The translations under genes and the position numbers were made by a program. This document shows positions 17,634-26,299 of a stretch of DNA of 64,000 nt, piece by piece (position 1 is the first letter of the stretch; each line of letters starts with the position of its first letter). Under the pieces are notes generated by a model. The model was not told the DNA's origin. It searched no databases and was given only the letters and a program-made list of their open reading frames with translations. The stretch is from positions 1,798,001-1,862,000 of the forward strand of contig CBDEUV010000002.1 of assembly GCA_965243385.1 (NCBI GenBank), written 5' to 3'. Source of the DNA: JANSYA01 sp965243385 (GTDB lineage: Bacteria > Spirochaetota > Leptospiria > Leptospirales > Leptonemataceae).

Positions 17634-18116
17634 TTATTTCGGCGCCAACCGCTTGCGCTTAATGAACATCTCAAGACCGCCATTGGCTTCGTCGCGGATC
17701 TTCTTTTGCACCGGCGGCAGCCAGCCCGTAAAGATCCCGGGAACGCCCAACGCCATGCGCGCCCAGCGATACATGTTAAAATAGTCCGTGTGTTTGACGA
17801 TCTTGCCGTCTTGAAATTCAAAGCGCGCGTCGATCTTATTCACGATTGTATTGCCGGTCTTACCGAATGTATAGGTCGGCTCCCAGTAGGCGCTGCCGCT
17901 CGTATCGTCCGCCTGTACGTCGCGGAATTCGAGCGAAAAATCCTGCGCGCGTTCGCAGAGCATACGCCACATCGCGCCGGCCTTCCAGCCCTGCAAATCG
18001 CGAAACACCGGATCGTTGAACACGATATTCTCGTGATAGCAGCTCTGCATGGTCTCCCAGTCGAGCTTCTGAAAAGCGGTGTAAAACTTCGTGATCGTTT
18101 CGGCGTTGGCGTGCAT
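17634..18116 (-). CDS. SnoaL-like / NTF2-fold protein
   Basis: A 160-residue soluble protein with the SnoaL-like (NTF2) pattern: TITKFYTAFQKLDWETMQSC, YHENIVFNDPVFRDLQG, then W.PTYTFGKTGNTIVNKIDARF, FQDGKIVKHTDYFNMYRWAR and a terminal helix. Such proteins are ketosteroid-isomerase-like cone folds that bind or transform small hydrophobic molecules. ATG 18116 is set by a good site (AGGAG, 6 bases upstream). That ribosome site is one arm of a perfect 10-bp inverted repeat in the leader (see 18117-18162). No operon partner is evident. Confidence 0.75.
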   Translation of the reverse strand: MHANAETITKFYTAFQKLDWETMQSCYHENIVFNDPVFRDLQGWKAGAMWRMLCERAQDFSLEFRDVQADDTSGSAYWEPTYTFGKTGNTIVNKIDARFEFQDGKIVKHTDYFNMYRWARMALGVPGIFTGWLPPVQKKIRDEANGGLEMFIKRKRLAPK

Positions 18117-18162
18117 GCGCGGCTCCTGAGAATAGCGTGGGATACGGATATGCTCAGGAGCC
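18117..18162 (-). promoter_or_regulatory. leader hairpin sequestering the ribosome site of the SnoaL-like gene
   Basis: In the mRNA sense, GGCTCCTGAG (18162-18153) and CTCAGGAGCC (18130-18121) form a perfect 10-bp stem with a 22-base loop. The 3' arm contains the AGGAG ribosome site placed 6 bases before ATG 18116. The stem would hide the site, so translation should depend on opening the hairpin by temperature, a ligand, a protein or a small RNA. Confidence 0.6.
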
Positions 18163-18283
18163 CGCAACCGGGCAAGAAGAAATTTCCTGGCTACAATCCA
18201 GCGGCCATGGGCGGACGCAGGCCGGTCTCTTCATGTTACGGTCACTCTGAGGTGCGGAATGGGCGTCGGGTTATGAATGCTCG

Positions 18284-18333
18284 CCTCTGCCGAAGGCAGA
18301 GCTCGCAGGCACTTCGTGCCTGCTGCGGGCCCG
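18284..18333. repeat. REP-like double-hairpin element, copy 1
   Basis: Two adjacent stems, TCTGCC/GGCAGA (18286-18300, loop GAA) and GCAGGCAC/GTGCCTGC (18305-18323, loop TTC), followed by a conserved TGCKGGGCCCGG-type tail. The same element occurs at 50371-50421 with the second stem preserved by a paired A-T to G-C change. It lies directly downstream of the tail chaperone gene 18358-18969 and could act as its terminator. Confidence 0.65.
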
Positions 18334-18357
18334 GCCGTCGACGTGTCGCTGCAATCC

Positions 18358-18969
18358 TTACGGTCGCACAGGCCAGCGCACGCGATCCGGCCGCCGCGCC
18401 GCCTTCGTGATATCCCGCAGGGCCGCGCGATATTTGCGCCAGGCTTCGCGCTCGGCGGCTTCGATCGGGAAATCCGGAATCATGTATTTATCGCTTTCGA
18501 GCAGCAGTTGATCGCGTTGCGCACGAATTTCACGCCAGGCGTCCGGTTCCGTGCGAGCCGCGCGCGCTTCGTCGTCGCCGATCAATACATTCGTTTCGAT
18601 TGGCGCCAGAGGCCCGGCATCATCCGTGCCATCAGTGAAATCCGTGGCAATATTTGCCGCCTCTCCCGGGTCGTCAGGAGCGCCGGCTTCCCCGACTTCA
18701 CTGACGTCATCCACATCCCGATAAAGGATCTCCCTGGTTTCATAACCGTCACCACGCAGTTCATCATAACGTTCACGCAAAGCGCCGTCCAGTTCAATCA
18801 TTCGATACGGGGCTTCCGGAATCCGCGGACGCCCCCAGCGATCCGTCGGCAGCGCTTCCAGCCAGTCGCGATATTCATCGACTGACGCGCAGCCCCGGGC
18901 GAAAGCCTCGCAGGCGACCTCGCTTTCGTCGCAGATTAAGAAACGCCCGTCCTGTATCGCCGCGTACAT
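18358..18969 (-). CDS. phage-type tail assembly chaperone
   Basis: A 203-residue protein. The C-terminal third has the signature of the phage tail assembly chaperone family (PF16778-like): WREIRAQRDQLLLESDKYMI, then PDFPIEAAEREAWRKYRAAL and RDITKA. The N-terminal part (YAAIQDGRFLICDESEV, DRWGRPRIPEAPYRMIELDG) looks like the region that contacts the fibre or tail in such proteins. It lies 24 bases downstream of the giant fibre-like gene 18994-24873, the usual fibre-then-chaperone order. Residues around ATDFTDGTDDAG are encoded by a copy of the short repeat found in the 48.6-49.2 kb array, so the linker has been extended by repeat insertion. Confidence 0.7.
   Translation of the reverse strand: MYAAIQDGRFLICDESEVACEAFARGCASVDEYRDWLEALPTDRWGRPRIPEAPYRMIELDGALRERYDELRGDGYETREILYRDVDDVSEVGEAGAPDDPGEAANIATDFTDGTDDAGPLAPIETNVLIGDDEARAARTEPDAWREIRAQRDQLLLESDKYMIPDFPIEAAEREAWRKYRAALRDITKAARRPDRVRWPVRP
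18622..18650. repeat. short dispersed repeat embedded in the tail chaperone coding region
   Basis: The 29 bases here match the core of the 182-bp tandem unit (for example 49026-49054) at 26 of 29 positions: ATCCGTGCCATC, then a variable GTG triplet region, then ATCCGTGGCAA. It is read in frame on the minus strand as an Asp/Thr-rich linker. Confidence 0.7.
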
Positions 18970-18993
18970 TTTGATTATCCTCGCGAATCGCGC

Positions 18994-21900
18994 TCAGTCG
19001 ATTTTGATTAAAGAGAACTGGTTATGGTGGAATCCATAGTGCGCCCCGCCGTAGTTGATACGAATGTGCAACACGTCGCCTTCGCGCAAATGCAGTGTTA
19101 AAGTCGGCGTTGAATCGGCGTGATGAGACGAATAATTCGAGTAGGCATAATAAACATACTCTTCGTTGATGAGATAAAAAAGCGAGCTATTGTTGTTCCC
19201 AATAAAGAGCATCGTCGCCAGATAAGTCCCCGTTTCTTTTATGTACCAACCGCCGTACTGGCTGCCATACACTACGCCCTTCATACCAAAGTGAATCACA
19301 TTTCCCGTTTTAACTCCCGCTCCGCCACGCACCCGGTCGCACACCCAGACGTTGTTGTTCCCCACTGCATATCCATTGCTCTTCGAAACCACGCTCCACA
19401 CCCGCGGGCGCTGCGCGCGATCCCGGGCAATCAAGCGGTCCAGCGGCACAGCGCGAAACGCCTCCCGATCAAAGACCTGCAGGGATTCATTCGCGAGGCC
19501 CGTTCCGCCGCCGATGAATTCCGACAGATAGGGCGTTTCATGTTTCTGATAGTGGCGGGCTCGATGCATCGGCGCGAATATGTCGACGGCGCTGATGTAC
19601 AGATAGCTATTCACGGCGGTCGTCGCGACGACTTCCAGCGTGTGCTCTCCGAAAGGCAGACCGAAGACCGCCACACTGCTGGCCAGATCGCCGTCGCGAC
19701 CGGGGGTAAACAAACCCGTGGCGGGGTTTAGCGAACCGGAGGTCGCGCTGGTCGTATACGTTAAGAGATTCGGATCCCCGTTCACCCGAATCGTAAAGTC
19801 GGCCAGATCGACGTCATCGCGAAAGCGCAAAACGAAACCTTCGCCGTAAAACGGCAACTGGTAGCTCACCGATTTTTCGGCGTTGCCCGCCTGCAGAATG
19901 ATTCCGCCCACGTCGTCCGGCTGCGGAGCCTCTACATAGTTCCAGATCGTGCCCGGGCCTCCGGAAGCGGGGGGAATTTCATCGAATAAAAAGTCACGGG
20001 TCGCGTGTTGCCGGCGGCTACCCACGCACTGCACAGTCGGACCGCTTTCGGTTTGCTGCACGGGATCCGCGGACAGCGTGTATTCGCCGAGCACGACCGC
20101 GTTCTGCGGCAGGCGAGCCCGGCGCGGCTGCATCACTTCGAAAGCTTCAAAGTGCAGGCTGGTCTGATCGCGAGCCAGTTCGACGCCGTCGAGAACGATC
20201 AGGGTTTCCGTGGTCGCGGTATCCGCATTATGCGTCCGGCTGAATTCGACGACGTGCATACCGTAACTTAAATCGCTCGCGACCGCGAACCAGCCGTCGG
20301 CGTTGCGGCCGCCCAGTCCGTACAGCGTGCGATCTTCGCGCAGCTTCACCCGCAGGCCGGTCCCGAAAAATGCGAGGCGCAGGCTGCCGTCCTTATCTCC
20401 CGTGCCCTCCACTCGCACAGCCGGCACCTGAAACTCCGACTGCCGCACGTTCCGGCCCCAGAGCGCGGTCGCGCCGTCGTCGAGCGTAAAGGCACGGTTG
20501 CTCTTGCTGCGAATAGTATCGAAGCCGCCGAAGACCGTCGCCGCGGCGTTTTTGTCGCCGTTGCCGAATTCCCAGGCGTGTAAAAACTCCGCACGTTCGC
20601 TCCCGCTGTAATCTGGAACGCCAGCGTCCAGCAAGGGCCGCGACTGCCCCAGGGCGCGTTCGTCCCGCCCGCGACGAATCTCGTAGGGCAGGAATCGTTC
20701 GCCGTTCCAGCGATAGATCGGGCACACATTGTCGTGCGAACTGCGATGATTGTTGTGATACGCGGGGAGCGCGAGATACGTTTCGCCGTAGACTTCGAAG
20801 ACTGCTGCGCCGTGACCGCTGAGCGTCGCAAACGATTGAAATTCGGCGAAACGTTCGCCGGTCCAGCGAAAGATCTGGGTCGCGACGAAATGCGTCGAGC
20901 CGTTATGCCAGCCCGACAGCAAGAGAAAGCGTTCGCCGTCGATCGTAAAATCTTCCCAGTGATTGCCGCCGGTCACAACGACTTCCTGGAACAAAACGAA
21001 GTCCGTCCCGTTCCACTCGTAGATTCGCGAAGGAGTGTTATAATTTCCGTTGTGTTGATAGTTGGAAATACCGACGAAGTGTCGGCCGTCGATTTCGAAA
21101 CCGTGCGCGCCCCACCCGTGGTAGGTCGGGAAGCTCCAGGAATCGCCGGCGTCGAAATGCGCTCCATTCCACCTGTAGATATATGAAGTCGTATTATGAT
21201 TCGAGCCGTTGTGCGCGTTCGTAACCGCCAGAAAATGCTCGCCTGCGATTTCAAAATAGGCCAATTCGCGGGCCCAGTGCGTTGAGATATTCTGAAACAC
21301 GGACGGATTGAACTGCCCGCCGTCCCATTTGTAGATACGGGAGCTAATATGCCCGGTCGATCCATTATGATGATTCGCAATCGCCAGATAATGCTCGCCG
21401 TCGATTGTAAAAAAATCGCAGTCGATCGCCCCGTTGGTACTGAGCTGCTGGAAAGGCGTGGGATCAAACTGCGCGCCGTCCCATTTATAGATATACGAAT
21501 TGAGATTGTGGGTGGAATTGTTGTGATAGTTGGCGACGAACAGATAGTGGTCGCCCGCGATCTCGAAGTGTTTCCAGGAATAGGCGCCGTTCGTGGGGAA
21601 GCTTTGAATCTCAACCAGGCGCCCATCATCCCAGCGAAAGAGCGGCGAATTCTGATTGTAACTACCGGCGGCGTGATAATGGGCCACGACCACGTACCGG
21701 ACGCCGTCAATCTGAAAGGCTTCGATTTGCGATCCCCCGCGAACCCGCAACCCGGCCAGCTCCCCCAGCGCGCTCCCCCGGGGCGGCAACCAGGCCGTCG
21801 CGCTCGCCAGCCGCGCGTTGCCCGCTTCGTCCCGCGCATCGGCATCCGAAAACCAGACGACCCGCGCTCCGTTTAAAGGCCGGCGGCGATTGAAACGAGT

Positions 21901-24873
21901 CGTCGCGAACGAGCCGTCTTCGGTTGCGAGCACTTTATAGACCCGACTCTGCGCCTGTGAATAGACGATCTCGTTCGGAACCAAATCCGTTCGCGCTTCA
22001 ATGTCGCCGACCGTGCGACCGATCGTGCAGACCTCGTCCCACACAATTCTGTCGGGACTCACCGCCTGGTGTTCCCCGCTCACCAGATTCTTGAAAAAAC
22101 GCACGCGATATACGACTCCCGTCGCCGTATTCAAGACGTGATCGTGAATATTCAGCGGCGGCTCGAATACCTGCGGGCTGGTATGATCCGCCAGCGCGAG
22201 CGCGAGCGGGATATAATCTTCCCAGGCGTCGAGTCCCTCGTCGTAATAACCCGAATCGTCGTCGCGCAGGCCGTAGCCGTTCGCCCAGGGATCGATGCGA
22301 AAATCGTGGGTTTGCGCCGGCAGCGGGGTGGTCTCGCCGTTCAGCAAAAGCTGCTGCGCGGGAACGTCGATGCGATTCGTCTGATCGACCGGCGCGTCAT
22401 CTACGACAGTGGTATCCGTGCGCGTCGCGATCAATTCCAGACCGTAGGCGTCCCAGTCGTTGTCCGGCGCAATGCGAATCGTGTGCACGCCCGGCGGACC
22501 GCCGCTTTCGAAACGGTCCGGTCCCAGACTGATCGCGTCGTAAAAGCGGCCTGAATTCGGCGACTCGACCCTGGCGGTCGCGGCGATGCGCTCTTCCGGA
22601 CCGCCGTCGATACGGGCCCGCAGACCGTAATATTCCGACGAAGCGCGATACAGCGGCTGCACCGCGTTGAAGTACCCCGTGTATTCCAGAACGTGACCTT
22701 CGCCTTCGCGCAATATCAAACGATTTCCGTGCAGATCGTTCGAAATCGCGGGCACGTCGCCCAGTAATCGTAAATCGTCGCGGCCCTCGATTTTATAAAC
22801 GCGTTCGCCGTTGGGTCCGCGTTCTTCCGGAGCGAGCACGAAATCATCAAAGAGAATGCGGCGGCGACCGAGAAACATGCCGAGCGCCGGGCTCACCATC
22901 GGCGCCCGATTCACAATCGTCGTATAAAACAAACGGCGACCGAGATCGTCGCTTAATCCGTGTTTCGCGGGCTGGTTTGTGGGATAGATGTATTCGGGCA
23001 GCAGCGCGTAATAGCTGCGCGCGTTGCCCACGTTCGTCAGCATCGAACCGTCGCCGATGAATCGTTCGGCGCGCACGTCGCCGTCTACATCCAGGCGAAA
23101 GGCGCCGCCAGCATTCTCGTTCGCCTGCGCTTCCGGTCCCAGCGCCAGATTCCCCGTAACGGCGAGATCGCCGCCGATGTCGGTCGCACCGCCGATTGAT
23201 GCGTCGCCGCTGATCGACGCGTCGCCCTGAAACCCGACGGCCCCGCCCGCGATCGAACCGCTCACTGTAAGATCGCCGGCGATTTGGGCGCCGTCTTCGA
23301 TTTCGAGACGTCCCGAGCTGTGTTCAGAGCGCAGACGGCCGTGAATCGTAACAGTGTCTTCATCCTGATCGCCCAGCCTTACGTCGCCGGGTTGGTGCTG
23401 CGTATCACGCGCGATCACGTCGCCCTCGACGAAGAAGTCGCCCTTCACGGTCAGGTTTTGCGCGACACTGAGGTTTTGCTGCATACGCGCGTCCAGCTGG
23501 ACGTTCAGGTCCGCCTCAAGATTCAGGGTCCCGGTCATGGTATCGCCGAAGCGATTCAGCTTGTTCTCGATCAAATTATCCGAACGCGCAATATCGGCGA
23601 GCGTTGGAAAACGCACCCGGGCGTCGGCGATTACGCGCCAGACGCCGCCCGCGAGTTCCACGAAAGCCAGCCGGCTCAGTCTGCGCGGCGCGCCGTGCGG
23701 CCGTGCGAATCGCGGGGCTCCGTTCTCATCACGCGGCCACTCGATGTCGCCGGTCACGGCGCGCGCGGGAATCAGCCAGTAGTCTCCGGTGCGATATTCG
23801 TTCTGATTTTCACCTTCGGGGCCGGCCGTCCCGAAGCTCAGCTCAAGGCCGCCCTCTAAGGCCTGTGGAGATGCGAGCGTCGGCAAGGCGCCCGGACCGC
23901 CGCCGGGCATATCCCAAACCCGCAGGAGGCGGCGACCTTCCGAAAAATCGGCGGGATCGTACGAACCGCTCGCCGTCGCCGGATCGACCTCGACGATTTC
24001 GCCGTCGACCTGCGCGATTCGCACGAGCGTGCCCGCTTCCCCGCGCAACTCGCGCCCCTCGTCGATCAACTCGACCCAGCGGCCCGGCGCGAAACCGGAA
24101 CCCGCGTCCCGCGCGATATTGCGAATGATGAGCTGCGCGCCGCTCGCGTCCAGCCAGGGGGCGGCGAAGGCCGCGTTATTGCGCGACCACTTGAATGTAG
24201 CCGCGCTCGCCGGCCCGCCGTCGTGAATCTCAACGCGATACAAGAAGTTTTCTGGTAGACGATAGCCCGGACCGTCCCGTCCTCCCGCGACTTCCGCCAG
24301 CAGACCGCCGGACGTACGATCCCGCAGATTCAACCAGGCCGTCGGCTCGCTGGCGGCATCCAGATCTTCCGGAGCGTCGTCCAGACGCAGTAATTTCACC
24401 TGCGCGATTGTTTGCATGCGCAGGGCCGTATCAGGCCCGCCCAGCGCCGCCTCGCGCAGACTCCCGTCTTCCAGATACGAAATCGCGCGTTCGCGAAGCT
24501 CCAGATACGCGAGATACACGCCCGCGTCGTCGATCGAATTCGGATCCGGCGGACGATAACCGGGGAAATGCGGCTGCGCGTCGATGGAATGTTCGACGGG
24601 ATTCTGCGCCGCGATTCCGGAGATATAATAACGCCCCGCTCCGATACGCAGAGCGCTTCCGTCGCCGTTTACGCTAATGCGATAACCGTTTTCGTGCGCG
24701 CCCGCGGGCGCCCCGTCGCCGGCCGCGTCGAACATGCGCTCGCGGATTTCTCGATTGACGATATCGGCCTGCTCGTTCCAGTCCGAATCGAGCTGCGGGC
24801 GCCCCTGTTGCAAACGTACACTGGTATAAGCTTTAGAGGAATCATGGCTATCGCGCGATATATCGCCGTTCAT
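18994..24873 (-). CDS. giant tail-fibre-like protein: DUF6519, beta-repeat stalk, EAR propeller, C1q-like tip
   Basis: A 1959-residue protein. It opens with DUF6519 (MNGDISRDSHDSSKAY, then QQGRPQLDSDWNEQADI; about 1-430), a domain found in eCIS and phage-tail-like loci. Residues about 440-640 are repeated short beta units (GDASISGDASIGGATDIGGD) like a fibre stalk. Residues about 1050-1395 hold seven EAR/EPTP repeats, each roughly F.I.G..YL..A..HNGS...S.IY.WNG..F, enough for a seven-bladed propeller. Several beta-sandwich-like segments follow. The last 110 residues (TGTYLATMLFIGNNNSS to HNQFSLIKID) look like a C1q/TNF-type jelly roll, a common receptor-binding tip. No signal peptide is present, as expected for particle proteins. 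ATG 24873 is preferred over TTG 24888. The tail chaperone gene follows. Confidence 0.82.
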   Translation of the reverse strand: MNGDISRDSHDSSKAYTSVRLQQGRPQLDSDWNEQADIVNREIRERMFDAAGDGAPAGAHENGYRISVNGDGSALRIGAGRYYISGIAAQNPVEHSIDAQPHFPGYRPPDPNSIDDAGVYLAYLELRERAISYLEDGSLREAALGGPDTALRMQTIAQVKLLRLDDAPEDLDAASEPTAWLNLRDRTSGGLLAEVAGGRDGPGYRLPENFLYRVEIHDGGPASAATFKWSRNNAAFAAPWLDASGAQLIIRNIARDAGSGFAPGRWVELIDEGRELRGEAGTLVRIAQVDGEIVEVDPATASGSYDPADFSEGRRLLRVWDMPGGGPGALPTLASPQALEGGLELSFGTAGPEGENQNEYRTGDYWLIPARAVTGDIEWPRDENGAPRFARPHGAPRRLSRLAFVELAGGVWRVIADARVRFPTLADIARSDNLIENKLNRFGDTMTGTLNLEADLNVQLDARMQQNLSVAQNLTVKGDFFVEGDVIARDTQHQPGDVRLGDQDEDTVTIHGRLRSEHSSGRLEIEDGAQIAGDLTVSGSIAGGAVGFQGDASISGDASIGGATDIGGDLAVTGNLALGPEAQANENAGGAFRLDVDGDVRAERFIGDGSMLTNVGNARSYYALLPEYIYPTNQPAKHGLSDDLGRRLFYTTIVNRAPMVSPALGMFLGRRRILFDDFVLAPEERGPNGERVYKIEGRDDLRLLGDVPAISNDLHGNRLILREGEGHVLEYTGYFNAVQPLYRASSEYYGLRARIDGGPEERIAATARVESPNSGRFYDAISLGPDRFESGGPPGVHTIRIAPDNDWDAYGLELIATRTDTTVVDDAPVDQTNRIDVPAQQLLLNGETTPLPAQTHDFRIDPWANGYGLRDDDSGYYDEGLDAWEDYIPLALALADHTSPQVFEPPLNIHDHVLNTATGVVYRVRFFKNLVSGEHQAVSPDRIVWDEVCTIGRTVGDIEARTDLVPNEIVYSQAQSRVYKVLATEDGSFATTRFNRRRPLNGARVVWFSDADARDEAGNARLASATAWLPPRGSALGELAGLRVRGGSQIEAFQIDGVRYVVVAHYHAAGSYNQNSPLFRWDDGRLVEIQSFPTNGAYSWKHFEIAGDHYLFVANYHNNSTHNLNSYIYKWDGAQFDPTPFQQLSTNGAIDCDFFTIDGEHYLAIANHHNGSTGHISSRIYKWDGGQFNPSVFQNISTHWARELAYFEIAGEHFLAVTNAHNGSNHNTTSYIYRWNGAHFDAGDSWSFPTYHGWGAHGFEIDGRHFVGISNYQHNGNYNTPSRIYEWNGTDFVLFQEVVVTGGNHWEDFTIDGERFLLLSGWHNGSTHFVATQIFRWTGERFAEFQSFATLSGHGAAVFEVYGETYLALPAYHNNHRSSHDNVCPIYRWNGERFLPYEIRRGRDERALGQSRPLLDAGVPDYSGSERAEFLHAWEFGNGDKNAAATVFGGFDTIRSKSNRAFTLDDGATALWGRNVRQSEFQVPAVRVEGTGDKDGSLRLAFFGTGLRVKLREDRTLYGLGGRNADGWFAVASDLSYGMHVVEFSRTHNADTATTETLIVLDGVELARDQTSLHFEAFEVMQPRRARLPQNAVVLGEYTLSADPVQQTESGPTVQCVGSRRQHATRDFLFDEIPPASGGPGTIWNYVEAPQPDDVGGIILQAGNAEKSVSYQLPFYGEGFVLRFRDDVDLADFTIRVNGDPNLLTYTTSATSGSLNPATGLFTPGRDGDLASSVAVFGLPFGEHTLEVVATTAVNSYLYISAVDIFAPMHRARHYQKHETPYLSEFIGGGTGLANESLQVFDREAFRAVPLDRLIARDRAQRPRVWSVVSKSNGYAVGNNNVWVCDRVRGGAGVKTGNVIHFGMKGVVYGSQYGGWYIKETGTYLATMLFIGNNNSSLFYLINEEYVYYAYSNYSSHHADSTPTLTLHLREGDVLHIRINYGGAHYGFHHNQFSLIKID
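20690..21724 (-). repeat. seven EAR/EPTP (epitempin) repeats within the fibre gene
   Basis: Seven consecutive protein repeats of about 48-50 residues. Conserved pieces are F(E/Q/T)I.G..(Y/F)L..(A/S)N, HNGS or HNNS, and (S)(R/Y)IY(K/R/E)W(N/D)G..F. This is the epilepsy-associated (EAR) pattern of vertebrate LGI1 and VLGR1, which folds as a seven-bladed propeller and binds cell-surface proteins. DNA-level divergence between copies is high, so this is an old repeat and not a recent amplification. Confidence 0.85.
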
Positions 24874-25037
24874 TCGCCGGGCGTACAACGCGACCGGGCG
24901 AAAGTCAAGCCGGAGGGGCGACGCGCGCTTTATCGTCCGGGGAAATCACGCGCATTGTGTCACAATATGCAGGACTCCGACTGCTGGTTTCATAATCTGA
25001 ACAAAGGCGGCGAAATCCATGAGTTCCGCGTTAAAGG

Positions 25038-25721
25038 CTATATCCCCGCGCGTTTTTTGATCCGCGAAAGGGCCACGTCGGTGATGCCCAGATATAAGGC
25101 GATATGATACTGCGGAATTCGTACGACGGCGTCTGGAAAATCTTTGAGGAAACCGCGGTAGCGTTCTTCCGCGGATTCCAATAGTAATTGGCGTTCGCGA
25201 CGCGCCTTGCGGTCGGCCAGCCAGCGAATGTACGCTTCCTGGAATCTACGCCACCGGGTGTCGCCTGCAAGCAGCCGTCCGAAATCCTTCAGATTCACGG
25301 CGAGCGCCAGAGCCGGTTCCAGCGCCTCGACTCCGTATTCGTTTTCCCGGGCCTCTCCGTTGGGCCGGGAACCCGCATCAATCTTCGGACCAGGATTCAG
25401 CGAGCCGGCGACGAACATATTCTCCCAGGCGAAAGACTTGTTAAATTGTTTCCCGGATTCGGTTTCGTAGTACAGGCGTACAAGCCCGCTGCCAATAAAA
25501 TATATGTACCGGGCGGCTTCCCCGGCCCGCACGAGTAACTCGCCTTTCGCGAAGGCTTTGAGCTGAAAGGCGCCGGCGGCTGCGTTCCAGGCGTCGTCCG
25601 TAAAGCCGGCGTTCGCATCGTACTCGAGCAGGGCCAGCCGCATCTGGGCGCGCAGGCGATCCGCCTCTGAATTCGGCTGCGCTCCCATAGACCGGAGAGG
25701 CTGGAGCAACGCTCCGGGCAT
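25038..25721 (-). CDS. Crp/Fnr-family transcriptional regulator
   Basis: A 227-residue regulator. Residues about 45-140 form a cyclic-nucleotide-binding-type barrel (FAKGELLVRAGEAARYIYFI, SGLVRLYYETESGKQ, WENMFVAGSL), and the last 60 residues are a Crp-type winged helix (RIPQYHIALYLGITDVALSRI). No FNR-type Cys cluster is seen, and the cAMP-contact residues of true Crp are not evident, so the ligand is unknown. This resembles the short regulators often annotated as Crp/Fnr near stress or quinone-related oxidoreductases. It is divergent from the DUF2141/VTT/SDR/aldo-keto reductase set, with a 14-bp perfect palindrome between them. The start ATG 25721 lacks a clear ribosome site; ATG 25688 is an alternative. 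Confidence 0.82.
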   Translation of the reverse strand: MPGALLQPLRSMGAQPNSEADRLRAQMRLALLEYDANAGFTDDAWNAAAGAFQLKAFAKGELLVRAGEAARYIYFIGSGLVRLYYETESGKQFNKSFAWENMFVAGSLNPGPKIDAGSRPNGEARENEYGVEALEPALALAVNLKDFGRLLAGDTRWRRFQEAYIRWLADRKARRERQLLLESAEERYRGFLKDFPDAVVRIPQYHIALYLGITDVALSRIKKRAGI

Positions 25722-25741
25722 CGCAAGAAAAATTCCGGATC

Positions 25742-25755
25742 TTAACCCGGGTTAA
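25742..25755. promoter_or_regulatory. 14-bp perfect palindrome in a divergent promoter region
   Basis: TTAACCCGGGTTAA is a perfect 14-bp palindrome lying 20 bases before the Crp/Fnr-type gene and 54 bases before the DUF2141 gene on the other strand. It is the only strong symmetric site in this 88-base intergenic space. It is the natural candidate operator for the adjacent dimeric regulator to control both itself and the divergent set. Confidence 0.55.
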
Positions 25756-25809
25756 TTCCCCGGCCCCATCGCCGCGCTATGCTTTCTCCATCAAAACTGG
25801 AGAAACCCC

Positions 25810-26292
25810 ATGAAACCCATTTCCCTGTTCAAAAGCGCGGCGCTCCTGCTGGCGACCCTGTGGCTGGCCGGCGCGCATTCCACGCTAAACGGAGCCGACA
25901 GCGAAGCCGGCGCCGACGCAGATAGCGTTCAAGTCGTCATTGAAGGCGTACGGACCGAACGCGGCGGCGAGCTGCTCGTCATGCTCTTTCGTCGCGACGG
26001 CTTTCCCGTCCAGCACGACCGGGCGCTGAGCGTACGCAAGCTCCCCGCGACTTCCGCGACGCTGCGCATTGCAGTGCCGCTGACCCCCGACGGCCGGGAA
26101 TTCGCCATCAAAGTCCTGCACGACCAGGATCGCGACGGTCGAGTCACCAAAAATTTTATCGGTATTCCCGCCGAAGGCCTTGGCTTTTCAAACGGCGCCG
26201 TGTTGAACTTCGGTCCGCCGAAATTCGACCGGGCCCGCTTTCGCCGCGAAGATGCGAAGCAACTGCAGCGTATCCGACTGCAGTATCTGTGA
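25810..26292 (+). CDS. DUF2141 protein, exported
   Basis: A 160-residue protein with a cleavable signal peptide (FKSAALLLATLWLAGAHS). The mature part matches DUF2141: VEGVRTERGGELLVMLFRR-type first strands, DGFP, then KVLHDQDRDGRVTKNF and GIPAEGLGFSNGA. The HD-N-DG element looks like a small acidic metal- or sugar-binding loop, but the family's role is unknown. It is first in a tightly packed plus-strand set: 7 bases to the VTT membrane protein, and then a second DUF2141 gene. That arrangement suggests the two DUF2141 proteins act with the membrane protein. Confidence 0.8.
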   Translation: MKPISLFKSAALLLATLWLAGAHSTLNGADSEAGADADSVQVVIEGVRTERGGELLVMLFRRDGFPVQHDRALSVRKLPATSATLRIAVPLTPDGREFAIKVLHDQDRDGRVTKNFIGIPAEGLGFSNGAVLNFGPPKFDRARFRREDAKQLQRIRLQYL

Positions 26293-26299
26293 GGTCGAC

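Noticed and set aside
18994..24873. Prophage
   Set aside because: Only the fibre-like protein and tail chaperone are present; no capsid, portal, terminase or integrase genes are seen nearby, so an eCIS link is preferred.
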